Source: Pseudomonas simiae
GTDB taxonomy: Bacteria; Pseudomonadota; Gammaproteobacteria; Pseudomonadales; Pseudomonadaceae
Direction of reading: 5' to 3'
Length of the DNA: 64,000 bases
Assembly: GCF_900111895.1 (NCBI RefSeq)
Contig: NZ_FOKB01000003.1
Span: forward strand, 534,869 to 598,868
The translations under genes and the position numbers were made by a program. The notes beneath the pieces were generated by a model that did no database searches, had not been told where the DNA came from, and saw only the letters and a program-made list of their open reading frames with translations. Below are positions 1 through 9,138 of the stretch, piece by piece; the first letter of the stretch is position 1, and each line of letters opens with the position of its first letter.

Positions 1-60
1 TGTGTCAGTCAGCACATGTGTTTCCGATACACCGCTTTCGCGAGCAAGCCCGCTCCCCCA
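1..60. repeat. Truncated REPIN (right half)
   Basis: Positions 31-60 carry the Pseudomonas REP core (CGCGAGCAAGCCCGCTCCC). The preceding bases (TGTGTCAGTCAG...) resemble the loop of the complete REPIN at 47829-47920. The element is cut by the window start and lies just downstream of the pstA stop, presumably between pstA and pstB. Confidence 0.7.
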
Positions 61-81
61 TTCAGTCCGCGCTCACTTCAA

Positions 82-1752
82 TTAGCTGTCCAACGCTTTA
101 TATTTTTCGCGCAGGTGGTTACGGATCCACACCGCCGACAAGTTGAGCGTGGCGATCACCAGCACCAGCAGCAACGCGGTGGCGTACACCAGCGGTCGTG
201 CGGCTTCAACGTTGGGGCTCTGGAAGCCGACGTCATAGATATGGAAGCCCAGGTGCATGATCTTCTGGTCCAGGTGCAGGTACGGGTAGTTGCCGTCCAG
301 CGGCAGCGACGGCGCCAGTTTCACCACACCGACCAGCATCAGCGGCGCCACTTCACCGGCGGCGCGGGCCACGGCGAGGATCATGCCGGTCATCATCGCC
401 GGGCTGGCCATCGGCAGCACGATCTTCCACAGCGTCTCCGCCTTGGTCGCGCCCAGGGCCAGGGAGCCTTCACGTACGGTGCGAGGAATCCGCGCCAGGC
501 CTTCTTCAGTGGCTACGATCACCACCGGCACCGCCAGCAGTGCCAGGGTCAGCGAGGCCCACAACAGACCCGGCGTACCGAAGGTCGGCGCCGGCAGGGC
601 TTCGGCGAAGAACAGGCGGTCGACCGAGCCGCCCAAGACATACACGAAGAAGCCCAGGCCGAACACGCCGTAGACGATGGCCGGCACACCAGCCAGGTTG
701 TTCACGGCGATACGGATGACGCGGGTCAGGGTGTTCTGCTTGGCGTATTCACGCAGGTACACCGCCGCCAGCACGCCGAACGGGGTGACGATCATCGCCA
801 TGATCAGGGTCATCATCACGGTGCCGAAGATGGCCGGGAAAATCCCGCCTTCGGTGTTGGCTTCCCGTGGGTCGTCGCTGAGGAATTCCCAGACCTTGCT
901 GAAGTAGAAACCGACCTTGGTGATCGTGCCCATCGCGTTCGGCTGGTAGGCGTGCACCACTTTGCCGATGCCGATTTCGACTTCCTTGCCGTTGCCGTCA
1001 CGGGCGGTCAGGGCGTCGCGGTTGAACTGGGCATGCAGGTCGGCAAGACGCGCTTCGATGTCCTGGTAGCGGGCATTCAGCTCGGCGCGGTCGGCGTCCA
1101 TGTCGGCCTGGGCGGCAGCGTCGAGCTTGCCTTCCAGTTCCAGTTTGCGGCCGTGCAGACGGATGCGTTCAAGCCCGGCGTTGATCGCGCCAATGTCGGA
1201 CTTCTCCAGGGTCTTGAGTTGGGCGGCCAGCTTGTTGACGCGCTCGACACGGGCTTGCAGTTCCGGCCACGCGGCTTCGCCTTCGGCGACGACCTTGCCA
1301 TCCTGCTTGACGTTGACCAGCGTGCCGTAGAAGTTGCCCCACTCACGGCGCTCGATGGTCATCAGGTTCGCAGGCGTGGTCTGGTCCTTGAGCCACTCGC
1401 CGACGATCCAGGTGAAGTCGTTGCCGTTCAGGTCGCGGTTGCCGACCTTGATCAGCTCGCGGGTCATGAATTCCGGACCTTGCTCCGGCACAGGCAGGCC
1501 AGCGCTTTTCAGGCGCTCACGCGGTACTTCTTCTTTCTGCACCACTTCGCCGATGACGATATGGTTGGCCTGGCCCGGTACGGTGTAGTTGGCCTGGATC
1601 AGGTCGGCTGGCCAGAAGTGGCCCAAACCACGTACCGCAATCACGGCCAACAAACCAATGGTCATGATGACCGCGATGGACACCGCGCCACCGCTGATCC
1701 AGACGCCGGGGGCGCCGCTCTTGAACCATCCATTCAGGGAGTTCTGTTTCAC
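82..1752 (-). CDS. pstA: Phosphate ABC transporter permease PstA (long form)
   Basis: Inner-membrane permease subunit of the high-affinity phosphate importer; it pairs with PstC, and with PstB, which should lie beyond the left edge. The 556 residues are nearly twice the roughly 300 of E. coli PstA. There is one membrane helix near residues 20-42, then a large periplasmic insert (about 45-300) containing a charged heptad-like stretch at about 160-260 that looks like a coiled coil. The usual permease domain follows, with an EAA-type loop (EGSLALGATKAETLWKIVLP) near residue 430. The start is GTG at 1752, preceded by a purine-rich stretch (AAGGTAGAAG). It lies 15 bp after the pstC stop, so the two are probably cotranscribed. 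The family assignment is firm; the role of the insert is unknown. Confidence 0.95.
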   Translation of the reverse strand: MKQNSLNGWFKSGAPGVWISGGAVSIAVIMTIGLLAVIAVRGLGHFWPADLIQANYTVPGQANHIVIGEVVQKEEVPRERLKSAGLPVPEQGPEFMTRELIKVGNRDLNGNDFTWIVGEWLKDQTTPANLMTIERREWGNFYGTLVNVKQDGKVVAEGEAAWPELQARVERVNKLAAQLKTLEKSDIGAINAGLERIRLHGRKLELEGKLDAAAQADMDADRAELNARYQDIEARLADLHAQFNRDALTARDGNGKEVEIGIGKVVHAYQPNAMGTITKVGFYFSKVWEFLSDDPREANTEGGIFPAIFGTVMMTLIMAMIVTPFGVLAAVYLREYAKQNTLTRVIRIAVNNLAGVPAIVYGVFGLGFFVYVLGGSVDRLFFAEALPAPTFGTPGLLWASLTLALLAVPVVIVATEEGLARIPRTVREGSLALGATKAETLWKIVLPMASPAMMTGMILAVARAAGEVAPLMLVGVVKLAPSLPLDGNYPYLHLDQKIMHLGFHIYDVGFQSPNVEAARPLVYATALLLVLVIATLNLSAVWIRNHLREKYKALDS

Positions 1753-1767
1753 AGACTTCTACCTTTC

Positions 1768-4053
1768 TTAAAGCGACGAGTATTTCTTGCGCAGACGCTG
1801 ACGGATCAGCTCGGCGAGGGTGTTCATGATGAAGGTGAACAGCAGCAGCACCAGCGCCGAGAGGAACAGCACGCGGTAGTGACTGCCGCCCACTTCCGAC
1901 TCGGGCATTTCCACCGCGACGTTGGCCGCCAAGGTGCGCAGGCCTTCGAACAGGTTCATCTCCATCACCGGGGTGTTACCGGTGGCCATCAACACGATCA
2001 TGGTCTCGCCGACAGCACGCCCCATGCCGATCATCAGCGCCGAGAAGATGCCCGGGCTGGCGGTCAGGATCACCACGCGCGTCATGGTCTGCCACGGCGT
2101 GGCGCCCAGGGCCAGCGAGCCCAGGGTCAGCCCGCGAGGCACACTGAATACGGCGTCTTCGGCGATGGAATAGATGTTCGGGATCACCGCGAAACCCATG
2201 GCCAGGCCGACGACCAGGGCGTTGCGCTGGTCGTAGGTAATGCCCAGGTCATGGGAGATCCACATGCGCATGTCGCCGCCAAAGAACCAGGTTTCCAGGT
2301 ACGGGCTCATGTACAGCGAGAGCCAGCCCATGAACAGGATCACCGGGATCAGGATCGCGCTTTCCCAACCATCGGGCACCCGCAGGCGGATCGACTCAGG
2401 CAGGCGGCTGAACACGAAACCGGCGACCAGGATGCCAATCGGCAACAGCATCAACAGACTGAAGATGCCCGGTAGATGCCCTTCCACATACGGCGCCAGG
2501 AACAGGCCGGCGAAGAAGCCGAGGATCACCGTCGGCATTGCTTCCATCAGTTCGATCACCGGCTTGACCTTGCGGCGCAAGCTCGGGGCCATGAAGTAGG
2601 CGGTGTAGATCGCCGCGGCAACGGCCAGTGGCGCCGCCAGCAGCATGGCGTAGAACGCGGCCTTCAGGGTGCCGAAAGTCAGCGGGGCCAGGCTCATCTT
2701 GGGTTCGAAGTCGGTGTTGGCGGCGGTCGATTGCCAGACGTATTTAGGCTCGTCGTAGTTCTCGTACCAGACCTTGCTCCACAACGCGCTCCACGACACT
2801 TCCGGGTGCGGGTTATCGAGCATCAACGGTTGCAGCTTGCCGCCGGCTTCGACGATCACCCGGTTGGCCCGTGGCGACATGCCGTACACGCCTTGGCCAT
2901 CGACTACAGGGTCGACCAACAGGGTGCGGTGCGCGGTGCTGTGAAACACGCCGAACTGGCCGGAAGCGTCGAGGGCGGTGAAGCCTTTGCGGCGCTCTTC
3001 GGCGGAAATTTCTACGATAGGCGTGGTGCCCATCTGGAAGGTGCGGATCTGTTTGAAGCGCTGCTCGCCATCCGGATCGCGGGCCATGAACCATTGGGCC
3101 AGGCCGCCCTTGGAGTTACCGATGATCAGCGAGATACCGCCCACCAGCTGCGTGCTGGCGGTCACCTCGGCATTGCCGTCTTCGAGCAATTTGTAACGAC
3201 CATTGAGGCTCTTGTCGCGCAAGCTGAACACGTCGGCCAGGGCGCGGCCGTTGATCACGTACAACCATTGCTGGCGTGGGTCGATGAAGATCGCCTTCAC
3301 TGGCTCGGTCATCTGCGGCAGTTCGATGCGCTTTTGCTCGCTGGTGACTTCGCCGGTCATCATGTTTTCTTCGCGGCTCAGGGACAGCACGTTCAAATGC
3401 GAACCGGCGGAACCTGCAACCACCAAGGTGGAATCAGTGGCATTAAGGGCGACGTGCTCCAGCGGGCGACCGGCGTCATCCAGCACGATCGGCGTTTCAC
3501 CGTAGGGGTATTCGATCGCAGGCGTGATGGTTTTCTTGCCGTCCGGGTAGGACACCTTATACGTGTGGCGGAACACCATGGACTGGCCATTGGACAGACC
3601 CAGGATCACCAACGGGCTACCGGGCTGGTCTTCACCGATAGAGGCAACGCTGGTGCCAGCGGGCAGTGGCAGGTCGACGCGCTTGAGTTCAGCGCCGGTT
3701 TCCACATTAAAGAACAACGCCTGGCCCTTGTCGGAAACCCGCATGGCGACTTGGTTCTGTTCTTCGAGGGAGATCATCAACGGCTTGCCCGCGTCCTGGA
3801 TCCAGGCGGGAGTCAGGGCGTCTTCCTTGGTCAATGAGGCGCCTTGGAACAGCGGCGCGACGACATAGGCCAGGAAGAAGAAAATCAGGGTAATGGCGCC
3901 GAGGACGGCGAGGCCGCCGACCAGCACATACCAACGGGTCAGGCGATCCTTGAGCGCGCGAATGCGGCGCTTGCGTTGCAGCTCAGGCGTATTGAAGTCA
4001 ATGCGCTTGGGGGGAGAAGTCGTCGTCATGGTGGAATTGGCCAGATCATTCAT
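1768..4053 (-). CDS. pstC: Phosphate ABC transporter permease PstC (long form)
   Basis: Second inner-membrane permease of the Pst phosphate importer. It has 761 residues against roughly 320 in E. coli PstC. A short cytoplasmic N-terminus is followed by one helix (about 45-68), a long beta-rich periplasmic region (about 70-450) and then the six-helix permease domain with an EAA-type loop (RGLTLGSLALGATPWQTMTR). The ATG at 4053 was chosen because AGGG lies seven bases upstream. A GTG two codons earlier and an ATG eight codons later are alternatives. A perfect Pho box lies only 22 bp upstream of the ATG, so the leader would be very short or absent. pstS is upstream behind a hairpin, so pstC can be transcribed both from its own promoter and by readthrough. 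Confidence 0.94.
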   Translation of the reverse strand: MNDLANSTMTTTSPPKRIDFNTPELQRKRRIRALKDRLTRWYVLVGGLAVLGAITLIFFFLAYVVAPLFQGASLTKEDALTPAWIQDAGKPLMISLEEQNQVAMRVSDKGQALFFNVETGAELKRVDLPLPAGTSVASIGEDQPGSPLVILGLSNGQSMVFRHTYKVSYPDGKKTITPAIEYPYGETPIVLDDAGRPLEHVALNATDSTLVVAGSAGSHLNVLSLSREENMMTGEVTSEQKRIELPQMTEPVKAIFIDPRQQWLYVINGRALADVFSLRDKSLNGRYKLLEDGNAEVTASTQLVGGISLIIGNSKGGLAQWFMARDPDGEQRFKQIRTFQMGTTPIVEISAEERRKGFTALDASGQFGVFHSTAHRTLLVDPVVDGQGVYGMSPRANRVIVEAGGKLQPLMLDNPHPEVSWSALWSKVWYENYDEPKYVWQSTAANTDFEPKMSLAPLTFGTLKAAFYAMLLAAPLAVAAAIYTAYFMAPSLRRKVKPVIELMEAMPTVILGFFAGLFLAPYVEGHLPGIFSLLMLLPIGILVAGFVFSRLPESIRLRVPDGWESAILIPVILFMGWLSLYMSPYLETWFFGGDMRMWISHDLGITYDQRNALVVGLAMGFAVIPNIYSIAEDAVFSVPRGLTLGSLALGATPWQTMTRVVILTASPGIFSALMIGMGRAVGETMIVLMATGNTPVMEMNLFEGLRTLAANVAVEMPESEVGGSHYRVLFLSALVLLLFTFIMNTLAELIRQRLRKKYSSL

Positions 4054-4059
4054 GCGCAC

Positions 4060-4093
4060 ACCCTAGCGATCCTGTATGACAGAAAGATGACAG
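4060..4093 (-). promoter_or_regulatory. Pho box and -10 of pstC
   Basis: On the minus strand, positions 4093-4076 read CTGTCATCTTTCTGTCAT, two exact CTGTCAT half-sites with 4-bp spacing, the PhoB consensus. Ten bases later comes TAGGGT (4065-4060), a plausible -10 for a PhoB-dependent promoter. Transcription would then begin almost at the pstC ATG (4053). Confidence 0.85.
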
Positions 4094-4142
4094 TGCAGTG
4101 ACGCAACAAAGCCGCCGCGAAGCAAGGCTGGCAGCGGACTAG

Positions 4143-4177
4143 AAAATTCGGATGCGGGGCCGGTACTCCGGCCCCGC
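4143..4177 (-). terminator. Partial terminator between pstS and pstC
   Basis: A perfect 10-bp stem (GCGGGGCCGG / CCGGCCCCGC, 4-base loop, 4154-4177) follows the pstS stop by 8 bases. The nearest U-run (four Us, 4146-4143) is about 7 bases past the stem, so termination is probably incomplete. That would favour pstS over pstC/pstA mRNA. Confidence 0.6.
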
Positions 4178-4185
4178 AGAGGCAA

Positions 4186-5172
4186 TCAGTTGCCTTCTTT
4201 CAGACCCAGTTCAGCCAGGGCCTTGGCGGCGACTTTGGCTGGCAGTGGGATGTAGCCGTCTTTCACCACAACTTCCTGGCCCTGTTTGGACAGAACCAGC
4301 TTCACGAACTCAGCTTCCAGCGGGGCCAGAGGCTTGTTCGGGGCTTTGTTGACGTAAACGTAGAGGAAGCGCGACAGCGGGTATTTGCCGTTCAGGGCGT
4401 TTTCTTCACTGTCTTCGATGAAATCCGTGCTGCCTTTCTTGGCCAGGGCCACGGTTTTCACGCTGGCGGTCTTGTAGCCAATGCCCGAGTAACCGATGCC
4501 GTTCAGCGAGGAGCTGATCGACTGCACGACCGAAGCCGAGCCAGGTTGTTCGTTCACGTTTGGCTTGTAGTCGCCTTTGCACAGGGCTTCTTCTTTGAAG
4601 TAGCCGTAGGTGCCGGAAACCGAGTTACGACCGAACAGTTGTACTGGCTTGTTGGCCAGGTCGCCGGTCACACCCAGGTCACCCCAGGTTTTCACGTCGG
4701 CTTTGCCACCGCACAGACGCGTCGAGGAGAAGATCGCGTCGACTTGTTCCATGGTCAGGTGCTGGATCGGGTTGTCCTTGTGCACGAACACAGCCAGGGC
4801 ATCCACGGCAACCGGGATAGCGGTTGGCTTGTAGCCGTACTTCTGCTCGAAGGCCGCCAGTTCGGTGTCCTTCATCTTGCGGCTCATCGGGCCCAGGTTG
4901 GAGGTGCCTTCAGTCAGCGCAGGTGGCGCGGTAGCGGAGCCGGCAGCTTGAATCTGGATGTTGACGTTCGGGTATTCCTTTTTGTAACCCTCGGCCCACA
5001 GGGTCATCAGGTTAGCCAGGGTATCGGAACCAACGCTGGACAAGTTGCCCGACACACCAGTGGTCTTAACATAAGCCGGAATTGCCGGGTCAACACCAGC
5101 GGCCACCGCGTTGGCGGTCGCAACGCCAGCAGCGACAAAAGTCATTGCCGCCATCAAACGTTTCAGTTTCAT
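4186..5172 (-). CDS. pstS: Phosphate-binding protein PstS
   Basis: Periplasmic phosphate-binding protein that delivers phosphate to PstC/PstA. It has 328 residues, beginning with a signal peptide ending near ANAVAA (residue ~25). The mature part has the family phosphate-contact segments [17 protein letters not shown] and [11 protein letters not shown]. The ATG at 5172 has a good ribosome site (AGGAGCAAGGC). A Pho box lies about 80 bp upstream. It is first in the pstS-pstC-pstA order and is separated from pstC by a stable hairpin, consistent with binding protein being made in excess. Confidence 0.97.
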   Translation of the reverse strand: MKLKRLMAAMTFVAAGVATANAVAAGVDPAIPAYVKTTGVSGNLSSVGSDTLANLMTLWAEGYKKEYPNVNIQIQAAGSATAPPALTEGTSNLGPMSRKMKDTELAAFEQKYGYKPTAIPVAVDALAVFVHKDNPIQHLTMEQVDAIFSSTRLCGGKADVKTWGDLGVTGDLANKPVQLFGRNSVSGTYGYFKEEALCKGDYKPNVNEQPGSASVVQSISSSLNGIGYSGIGYKTASVKTVALAKKGSTDFIEDSEENALNGKYPLSRFLYVYVNKAPNKPLAPLEAEFVKLVLSKQGQEVVVKDGYIPLPAKVAAKALAELGLKEGN

Positions 5173-5239
5173 GCCTTGCTCCTAGCAGATAGGGATAGTT
5201 GGATCGGGGCCAAGTATCGGGAGGCCGTGTGAACACTCT

Positions 5240-5268
5240 ATGTCTGGAATGTGACAGTTAGATGAAAG
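5240..5268 (-). promoter_or_regulatory. Pho box upstream of pstS
   Basis: Minus strand 5268-5251 reads CTTTCATCTAACTGTCAC, a PhoB box with 4-bp spacing and one mismatch in the first half. TAGAGT follows 10 bases later as a plausible -10. The first transcribed gene is pstS. Confidence 0.85.
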
Positions 5269-5311
5269 GCCACTATTGGCAAGGAGAAGGGGCATAGCGA
5301 GGCGTTGCCAT

Positions 5312-5336
5312 CGCTCCCACGCAGGGCGCGGGAGCG
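5312..5336. repeat. Inverted repeat after the MFS gene
   Basis: CGCTCCC and GGGAGCG (7-bp arms, 11-base loop) lie 16 bases beyond the MFS stop codon. This resembles a short REP-like palindrome that may act as a terminator. No U-run follows. Confidence 0.5.
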
Positions 5337-5351
5337 GTCATTGTCAAAGCG

Positions 5352-6641
5352 TCAGCGCGAACGCTTCCACAGATACCCACCCACCACCATCCCCATCAAG
5401 CACAGCGCGGCAACGTAATAGGCCGGGCCCATCGGGCTTTCCTTCATCAGCAGCGACACTGCCAGCGGCGTCAGCCCGCCGAACACGGCATAGGCCACGT
5501 TGTAGGAAAACGACAAGCCGCTGAAACGCACCACGGGCGGGAAGGCTTTGACCATCACGTACGGCACCACGCCGATGGTGCCTACGAACAGGCCGGTCAG
5601 GGCGTACAGCGGGAACAACCAATCCGGGTGGGCCATGAGGCTGTGATACAGCGTCCAGGACGTTGCCAACAACAGCGCACAACCGGTAACCAGCACGCGG
5701 CCGGCACCGAAGCGGTCAGCCAATGCGCCCGAGGCTATGCAGCCCAGGCTCAGGGTGACGATGGCCAGGCTATTGGCCTGCAGCGCCACGGTCGGGCTGA
5801 AGTGGTAGACGGTCTGCAGCACGGTCGGGGTCATCAGGATGACCACCACCACGCCAGCTGACAGCAGCCAGGTCAGCAGCATCGACAACACGATAGCGCC
5901 GCGGTGATCCCGCAGTACCGCGCGCAATGGCAGCTCGGCGGCCAGGGTCTTGCGCTGCTGCATCTCGGCGAAGATCGGCGTTTCATGCAGCCAGCGACGC
6001 AGGTACACCGACAACAGGCCGAACACGCCGCCGAGCAGGAACGGGATCCGCCAGGCGAAATCCGAGACCTGCTCCGGGCTATAGAGCGTGTTGATCGCAG
6101 TGGCCACCAGCGAACCCAGCAAAATACCGGCAGTGAGGCCGCTGGTCAGGGTGCCACAGGCGTAGCCGATGTGACGCGGCGGTACGTGTTCGGAGACGAA
6201 CACCCAGGCGCCAGGCACTTCACCACCAATCGCGGCGCCCTGGATGATGCGCATCAGCAGCAACAGCACCGGTGCCCACAGACCGATCTGCGCGTAGGTT
6301 GGCAGCAGGCCCATGATCAGGGTCGGCACGGCCATCATGAAGATGCTCAGGGTGAACATCTTCTTGCGACCCAACAGGTCACCGAAGTGCGCCATGATGA
6401 TGCCGCCCAGGGGGCGTGCCAGGTAGCCGGCGGCGAAGATGCCGAAGGTCTGCATCATGCGCAGCCATTCAGGCATGTCCACGGGGAAGAAGAGTTTTCC
6501 GACCACGGTGGCGAAAAACACGAAAATGATGAAATCATAAAACTCCAGCGCCCCGCCCAAGGCAGACAGCGACAGGGTTTTGTAGTCGTTGCGGGTCAGC
6601 GGGCGCGACGGTTGCGCACTGCTTGCGGGCACGGAGGACAT
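5352..6641 (-). CDS. MFS transporter, metabolite:H+ symporter type
   Basis: Inner-membrane secondary transporter of about 429 residues with 12 predicted helices. The first helix (ALGGALEFYDFIIFVFFATV) and the loop 'ARPLGGIIMAHFGDLLGRKK' are typical of the metabolite:H+ symporter branch, whose members carry citrate, 2-oxoglutarate, proline/betaine or shikimate. The substrate cannot be read from the sequence. The ATG at 6641 (MSSVPASS) was chosen because a purine-rich AAGAGAAG precedes it and the upstream extension does not look like protein of this family. In other pseudomonads an MFS gene also adjoins pstS. It does not share the Pho box. Confidence 0.85.
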   Translation of the reverse strand: MSSVPASSAQPSRPLTRNDYKTLSLSALGGALEFYDFIIFVFFATVVGKLFFPVDMPEWLRMMQTFGIFAAGYLARPLGGIIMAHFGDLLGRKKMFTLSIFMMAVPTLIMGLLPTYAQIGLWAPVLLLLMRIIQGAAIGGEVPGAWVFVSEHVPPRHIGYACGTLTSGLTAGILLGSLVATAINTLYSPEQVSDFAWRIPFLLGGVFGLLSVYLRRWLHETPIFAEMQQRKTLAAELPLRAVLRDHRGAIVLSMLLTWLLSAGVVVVILMTPTVLQTVYHFSPTVALQANSLAIVTLSLGCIASGALADRFGAGRVLVTGCALLLATSWTLYHSLMAHPDWLFPLYALTGLFVGTIGVVPYVMVKAFPPVVRFSGLSFSYNVAYAVFGGLTPLAVSLLMKESPMGPAYYVAALCLMGMVVGGYLWKRSR

Positions 6642-7095
6642 AGCAAGGCTTCTCTTATAGTAATCAGGATGGCAAGCGGGACTTGCGGCAGGTTTGGCAA
6701 GATAGCAAATCGCTAGAAAAAGCACAGCGTTGAGCGAATAACCATTTATAGGGGCGCAATATTCCCCTTTCCTGCTGTTTATTTGCGCCGATAAGCACAG
6801 TTGCCGGAAAAAGCCGCGATACAGCCGCTAAATGCCGACCAAATGAACGCCCAGAGGTCGTCGTGGCGCCAGGGTCTCGATATACTCGGCCCTTGCAAGC
6901 GCAAGAACCGCAGTCTTGAGGGGCTGCTGTGCCAAAACGTCGTTGGGCGCCATCCAGCCGATTTGGCAGAGTTTCCCTTTAGTACGCCTTACGAGAAACG
7001 CATCACGCGGTGTATGTTGGTGCTGAAACGTTTTTTTCGAAGACGGCTATCCACTTGAAATACCCATGAAGCGTTACGGGTCAGAGGCCCTCGGC
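6642..7095. other. 454-bp intergenic stretch, no gene recognised
   Basis: Lies between the divergent MFS and thioesterase genes. A frame open at 6801-7058 (+) encodes an arginine-rich peptide with no recognisable domain or ribosome site and is not called. Presumably it holds both promoters. No RNA gene or repeat was recognised. Confidence 0.5.
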
Positions 7096-7500
7096 ATGAT
7101 CGAACTCGAACAAGAAGATCCTATCCCGCAAGGCGACCTCGCCCTGCAAATCACCGCGCTCCCGCGTGAAACCAACGGTTTTGGCGACATCTTCGGCGGC
7201 TGGCTGGTCGCGCAGATGGACTTGGCCGGCACCGCCATGGCCAGCAAGGTTGCAGGCGGGCGTGTCGCCACTGTGGCCATTGATCGCATGGCGTTCCTGG
7301 TGCCGGTCGCGGTGGGCGCACAGCTCTCCTTTTATACCCAGGCCCTGGAAATCGGCCGCAGCTCGATCCAGATGATGGTCGAAGTGTGGAGCGACGACCC
7401 GCTGTCCAGCGAATGGCGCAAGGTGACCGAGGCGGTATTTGTATTCGTCGCCATCGACGGCAGCGGCCGCACGCGCTCGGTTCCATCGCGCGCACGTTAA
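7096..7500 (+). CDS. Acyl-CoA thioesterase, hotdog fold (YciA-like)
   Basis: Predicted cytoplasmic thioesterase that hydrolyses acyl-CoA esters. The 134 residues contain the hotdog core with the active-site segment NGFGDIFGGWLVAQMDLAG (family pattern N-x-x-G-D-x-F-G-G-x-L) and a second conserved block, VATVAIDRMAFLVPV. The ATG at 7096 is preferred because AGAGG lies upstream and homologues begin there; an in-frame ATG at 7066 would add ten residues. It is followed 58 bp later by the mutarotase gene on the same strand. The physiological acyl group is unknown. Confidence 0.85.
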   Translation: MIELEQEDPIPQGDLALQITALPRETNGFGDIFGGWLVAQMDLAGTAMASKVAGGRVATVAIDRMAFLVPVAVGAQLSFYTQALEIGRSSIQMMVEVWSDDPLSSEWRKVTEAVFVFVAIDGSGRTRSVPSRAR

Positions 7501-7558
7501 ACCTCGCCGGGTTTTGACGGTCAATTGCCCCATTGCCTGCCATGAAGAGTGCTTTGTT

Positions 7559-8458
7559 ATGCCGACGCCCCACGTTGAAACCGTGAAAATCGACGAGCTG
7601 GATTGCTGGCGCATCCGCCACAACGGTGCCGAACTGATAGTGGCCCAACAGGGCGCGCATCTCTTCAGTTATGGGCGCGACGGCGAACAGCCACTGATCT
7701 GGCCGAATCCTGAAGCGGTGTTCAAAAAGGGCAAGGGCATTCGCACCGGCGTACCGGTGTGCTGGCCGTGGTTTGGCGTATTTGACCGCAACCCGCAGAG
7801 CGTGAAAGCGATGCGTCAGAGCGAGCAGCCCGCTGGCGCACACGGTTTCGTGCGCACAGCGTTGTGGGAATTGGCCGCGACCGAGCTTGAAGGTGAAGCG
7901 CTACGCGTGGATCTGGTACTGCCGGTGCCGGCAGGCGGCTTTCCTGGTTGGCCCCATCAGGTCGACCTGACACTGAGCCTGCTGCTGGATGAGCAACTGC
8001 ATATCCGCCTGACCAGCCACAACCGTGGTACCGACACCGTGACCCTCAGCCAGGCGCTGCACACCTACTTCGCCGTAAGCGATGTGCGCAATGCGCAGGT
8101 CGAAGGGCTGGACGGGCGCGCCTATATCGATACCGCCGACGGCTGGACCGAAAAGACACAATCCGGCCTGCTGCACTTCACCGCCGAGACCGATCGCATC
8201 TACCTCGATACGCCGTCACAGTTGACTATCGTCGACAAAGACTGGCAACGCCGTATCCAGCTCACCAGCGAAGGCTCAAAGTCGACCGTGATCTGGAACC
8301 CGTGGACCGAACGCGCCAAGGCATTTGACGACATGGCCGATGATGGCTGGACAGGCATGCTGTGCATCGAGACGGCGAATGTGCTGGATGACGTGGTGAG
8401 CCTGGCACCGGGTGAAAGCCATACGCTGGGCGTGAGCATCGCCGCTATAGCCCTGTAA
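7559..8458 (+). CDS. D-hexose-6-phosphate mutarotase (YeaD-like)
   Basis: Aldose-1-epimerase-fold enzyme of 299 residues predicted to interconvert alpha and beta anomers of hexose-6-phosphates in the cytosol. Family segments include QQGAHLFSYG, IRTGVPVCWPWFG, AHGFVRTALWEL (conserved His) and VIWNPWTERAKAFDDM. The ATG at 7559 was chosen because homology begins with MPTPHVETVK; the open frame continues upstream without family similarity. A REP palindrome follows the stop and separates it from a convergent gene. Confidence 0.9.
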   Translation: MPTPHVETVKIDELDCWRIRHNGAELIVAQQGAHLFSYGRDGEQPLIWPNPEAVFKKGKGIRTGVPVCWPWFGVFDRNPQSVKAMRQSEQPAGAHGFVRTALWELAATELEGEALRVDLVLPVPAGGFPGWPHQVDLTLSLLLDEQLHIRLTSHNRGTDTVTLSQALHTYFAVSDVRNAQVEGLDGRAYIDTADGWTEKTQSGLLHFTAETDRIYLDTPSQLTIVDKDWQRRIQLTSEGSKSTVIWNPWTERAKAFDDMADDGWTGMLCIETANVLDDVVSLAPGESHTLGVSIAAIAL

Positions 8459-8468
8459 GCCCAATCGA

Positions 8469-8507
8469 AATGTGGGAGCGGCGGTGAGACTTGCTCGCTC
8501 CCACATT
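8469..8507. repeat. REP palindrome between convergent genes
   Basis: Perfect 12-bp inverted arms AATGTGGGAGCG / CGCTCCCACATT with a 15-base loop, in the 66-bp gap between the stop of the mutarotase and the stop of the DUF3299 gene. Probably also works as a bidirectional transcript end. Confidence 0.8.
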
Positions 8508-8524
8508 GGGTCATGTGCCGCGCC

Positions 8525-9061
8525 TTATAAATCCGACTCCTTCACCACCCGTACTTTCCCCGCATCCAGCGCATACGCCGCATCGGCCAGGTCATTGTTG
8601 ACCTTCTCCACCTTCAGCGTGCCCGTGACCCACAGCGGCGTGTAGATATCATCCAGCTTCAGCCCCTTGGGATAGCGCACCAGCACCAGCTGATTGGGCG
8701 GCGGCGGCGGCACGTGGATACAGGCGCCCGGATACGGTACAAGGAAGAACAAAGTACTTCGGCCCTTGGCGTCGGTTTCCAACGGCACCGGGTAGCCGCC
8801 GATGCGGATGTTCTTGCCGTTCATGGCGGCCACGGTCTTGGTGGAATACATCACCGCCGGCAAGCCTTTGCTTTGCTTGAGGCCACCTTTGTCGGTGAAG
8901 GTGCCCTGGGCTTCGGGGGAGTTGTGATCGATCTCGGGCATGGCTTCGAGGGCTTTCTGGTCGGAAAGCGGCATCAGGTCGAGCCAGTCGGTTTCCGGCA
9001 GTTCACCGGCGTGCGCCAGGCCAGGGCCCAGCAAAAGGAGAGTCAACAGAAGACGGCGCAT
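8525..9061 (-). CDS. Exported DUF3299-domain protein
   Basis: A 178-residue protein with a signal peptide (MRRLLLTLLLLGPGLAHA), so periplasmic or membrane-associated. The mature part matches the DUF3299 family by the segments RIGGYPVPLE, FLVPYPGACIHVPPPPPNQ (conserved Cys and His) and a C-terminal beta region ending in a short charged tail. The biochemical function is unknown. The ATG at 9061 was chosen because the signal peptide starts there; a TTG seven codons upstream is possible. No clear Shine-Dalgarno precedes either start. Confidence 0.75.
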   Translation of the reverse strand: MRRLLLTLLLLGPGLAHAGELPETDWLDLMPLSDQKALEAMPEIDHNSPEAQGTFTDKGGLKQSKGLPAVMYSTKTVAAMNGKNIRIGGYPVPLETDAKGRSTLFFLVPYPGACIHVPPPPPNQLVLVRYPKGLKLDDIYTPLWVTGTLKVEKVNNDLADAAYALDAGKVRVVKESDL

Positions 9062-9138
9062 GGAGAAGCTCGGCAAGTACAAGTGCCGAGCATTCTAGCC
9101 CCCTGCGCCTGCGCAGCGCAGAGGACTTTGTCGGCTGA

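Noticed and set aside
16..2475. Long + strand open frame antisense to pstA and pstC
   Set aside because: It is rich in His, Gln, Arg and Val with no domain, and mirrors the codon pattern of real genes on the other strand, as expected in high-GC DNA.
6801..7058. 85-residue + strand frame before the thioesterase gene
   Set aside because: No ribosome site, no recognisable domain and arginine-rich composition; probably non-coding.
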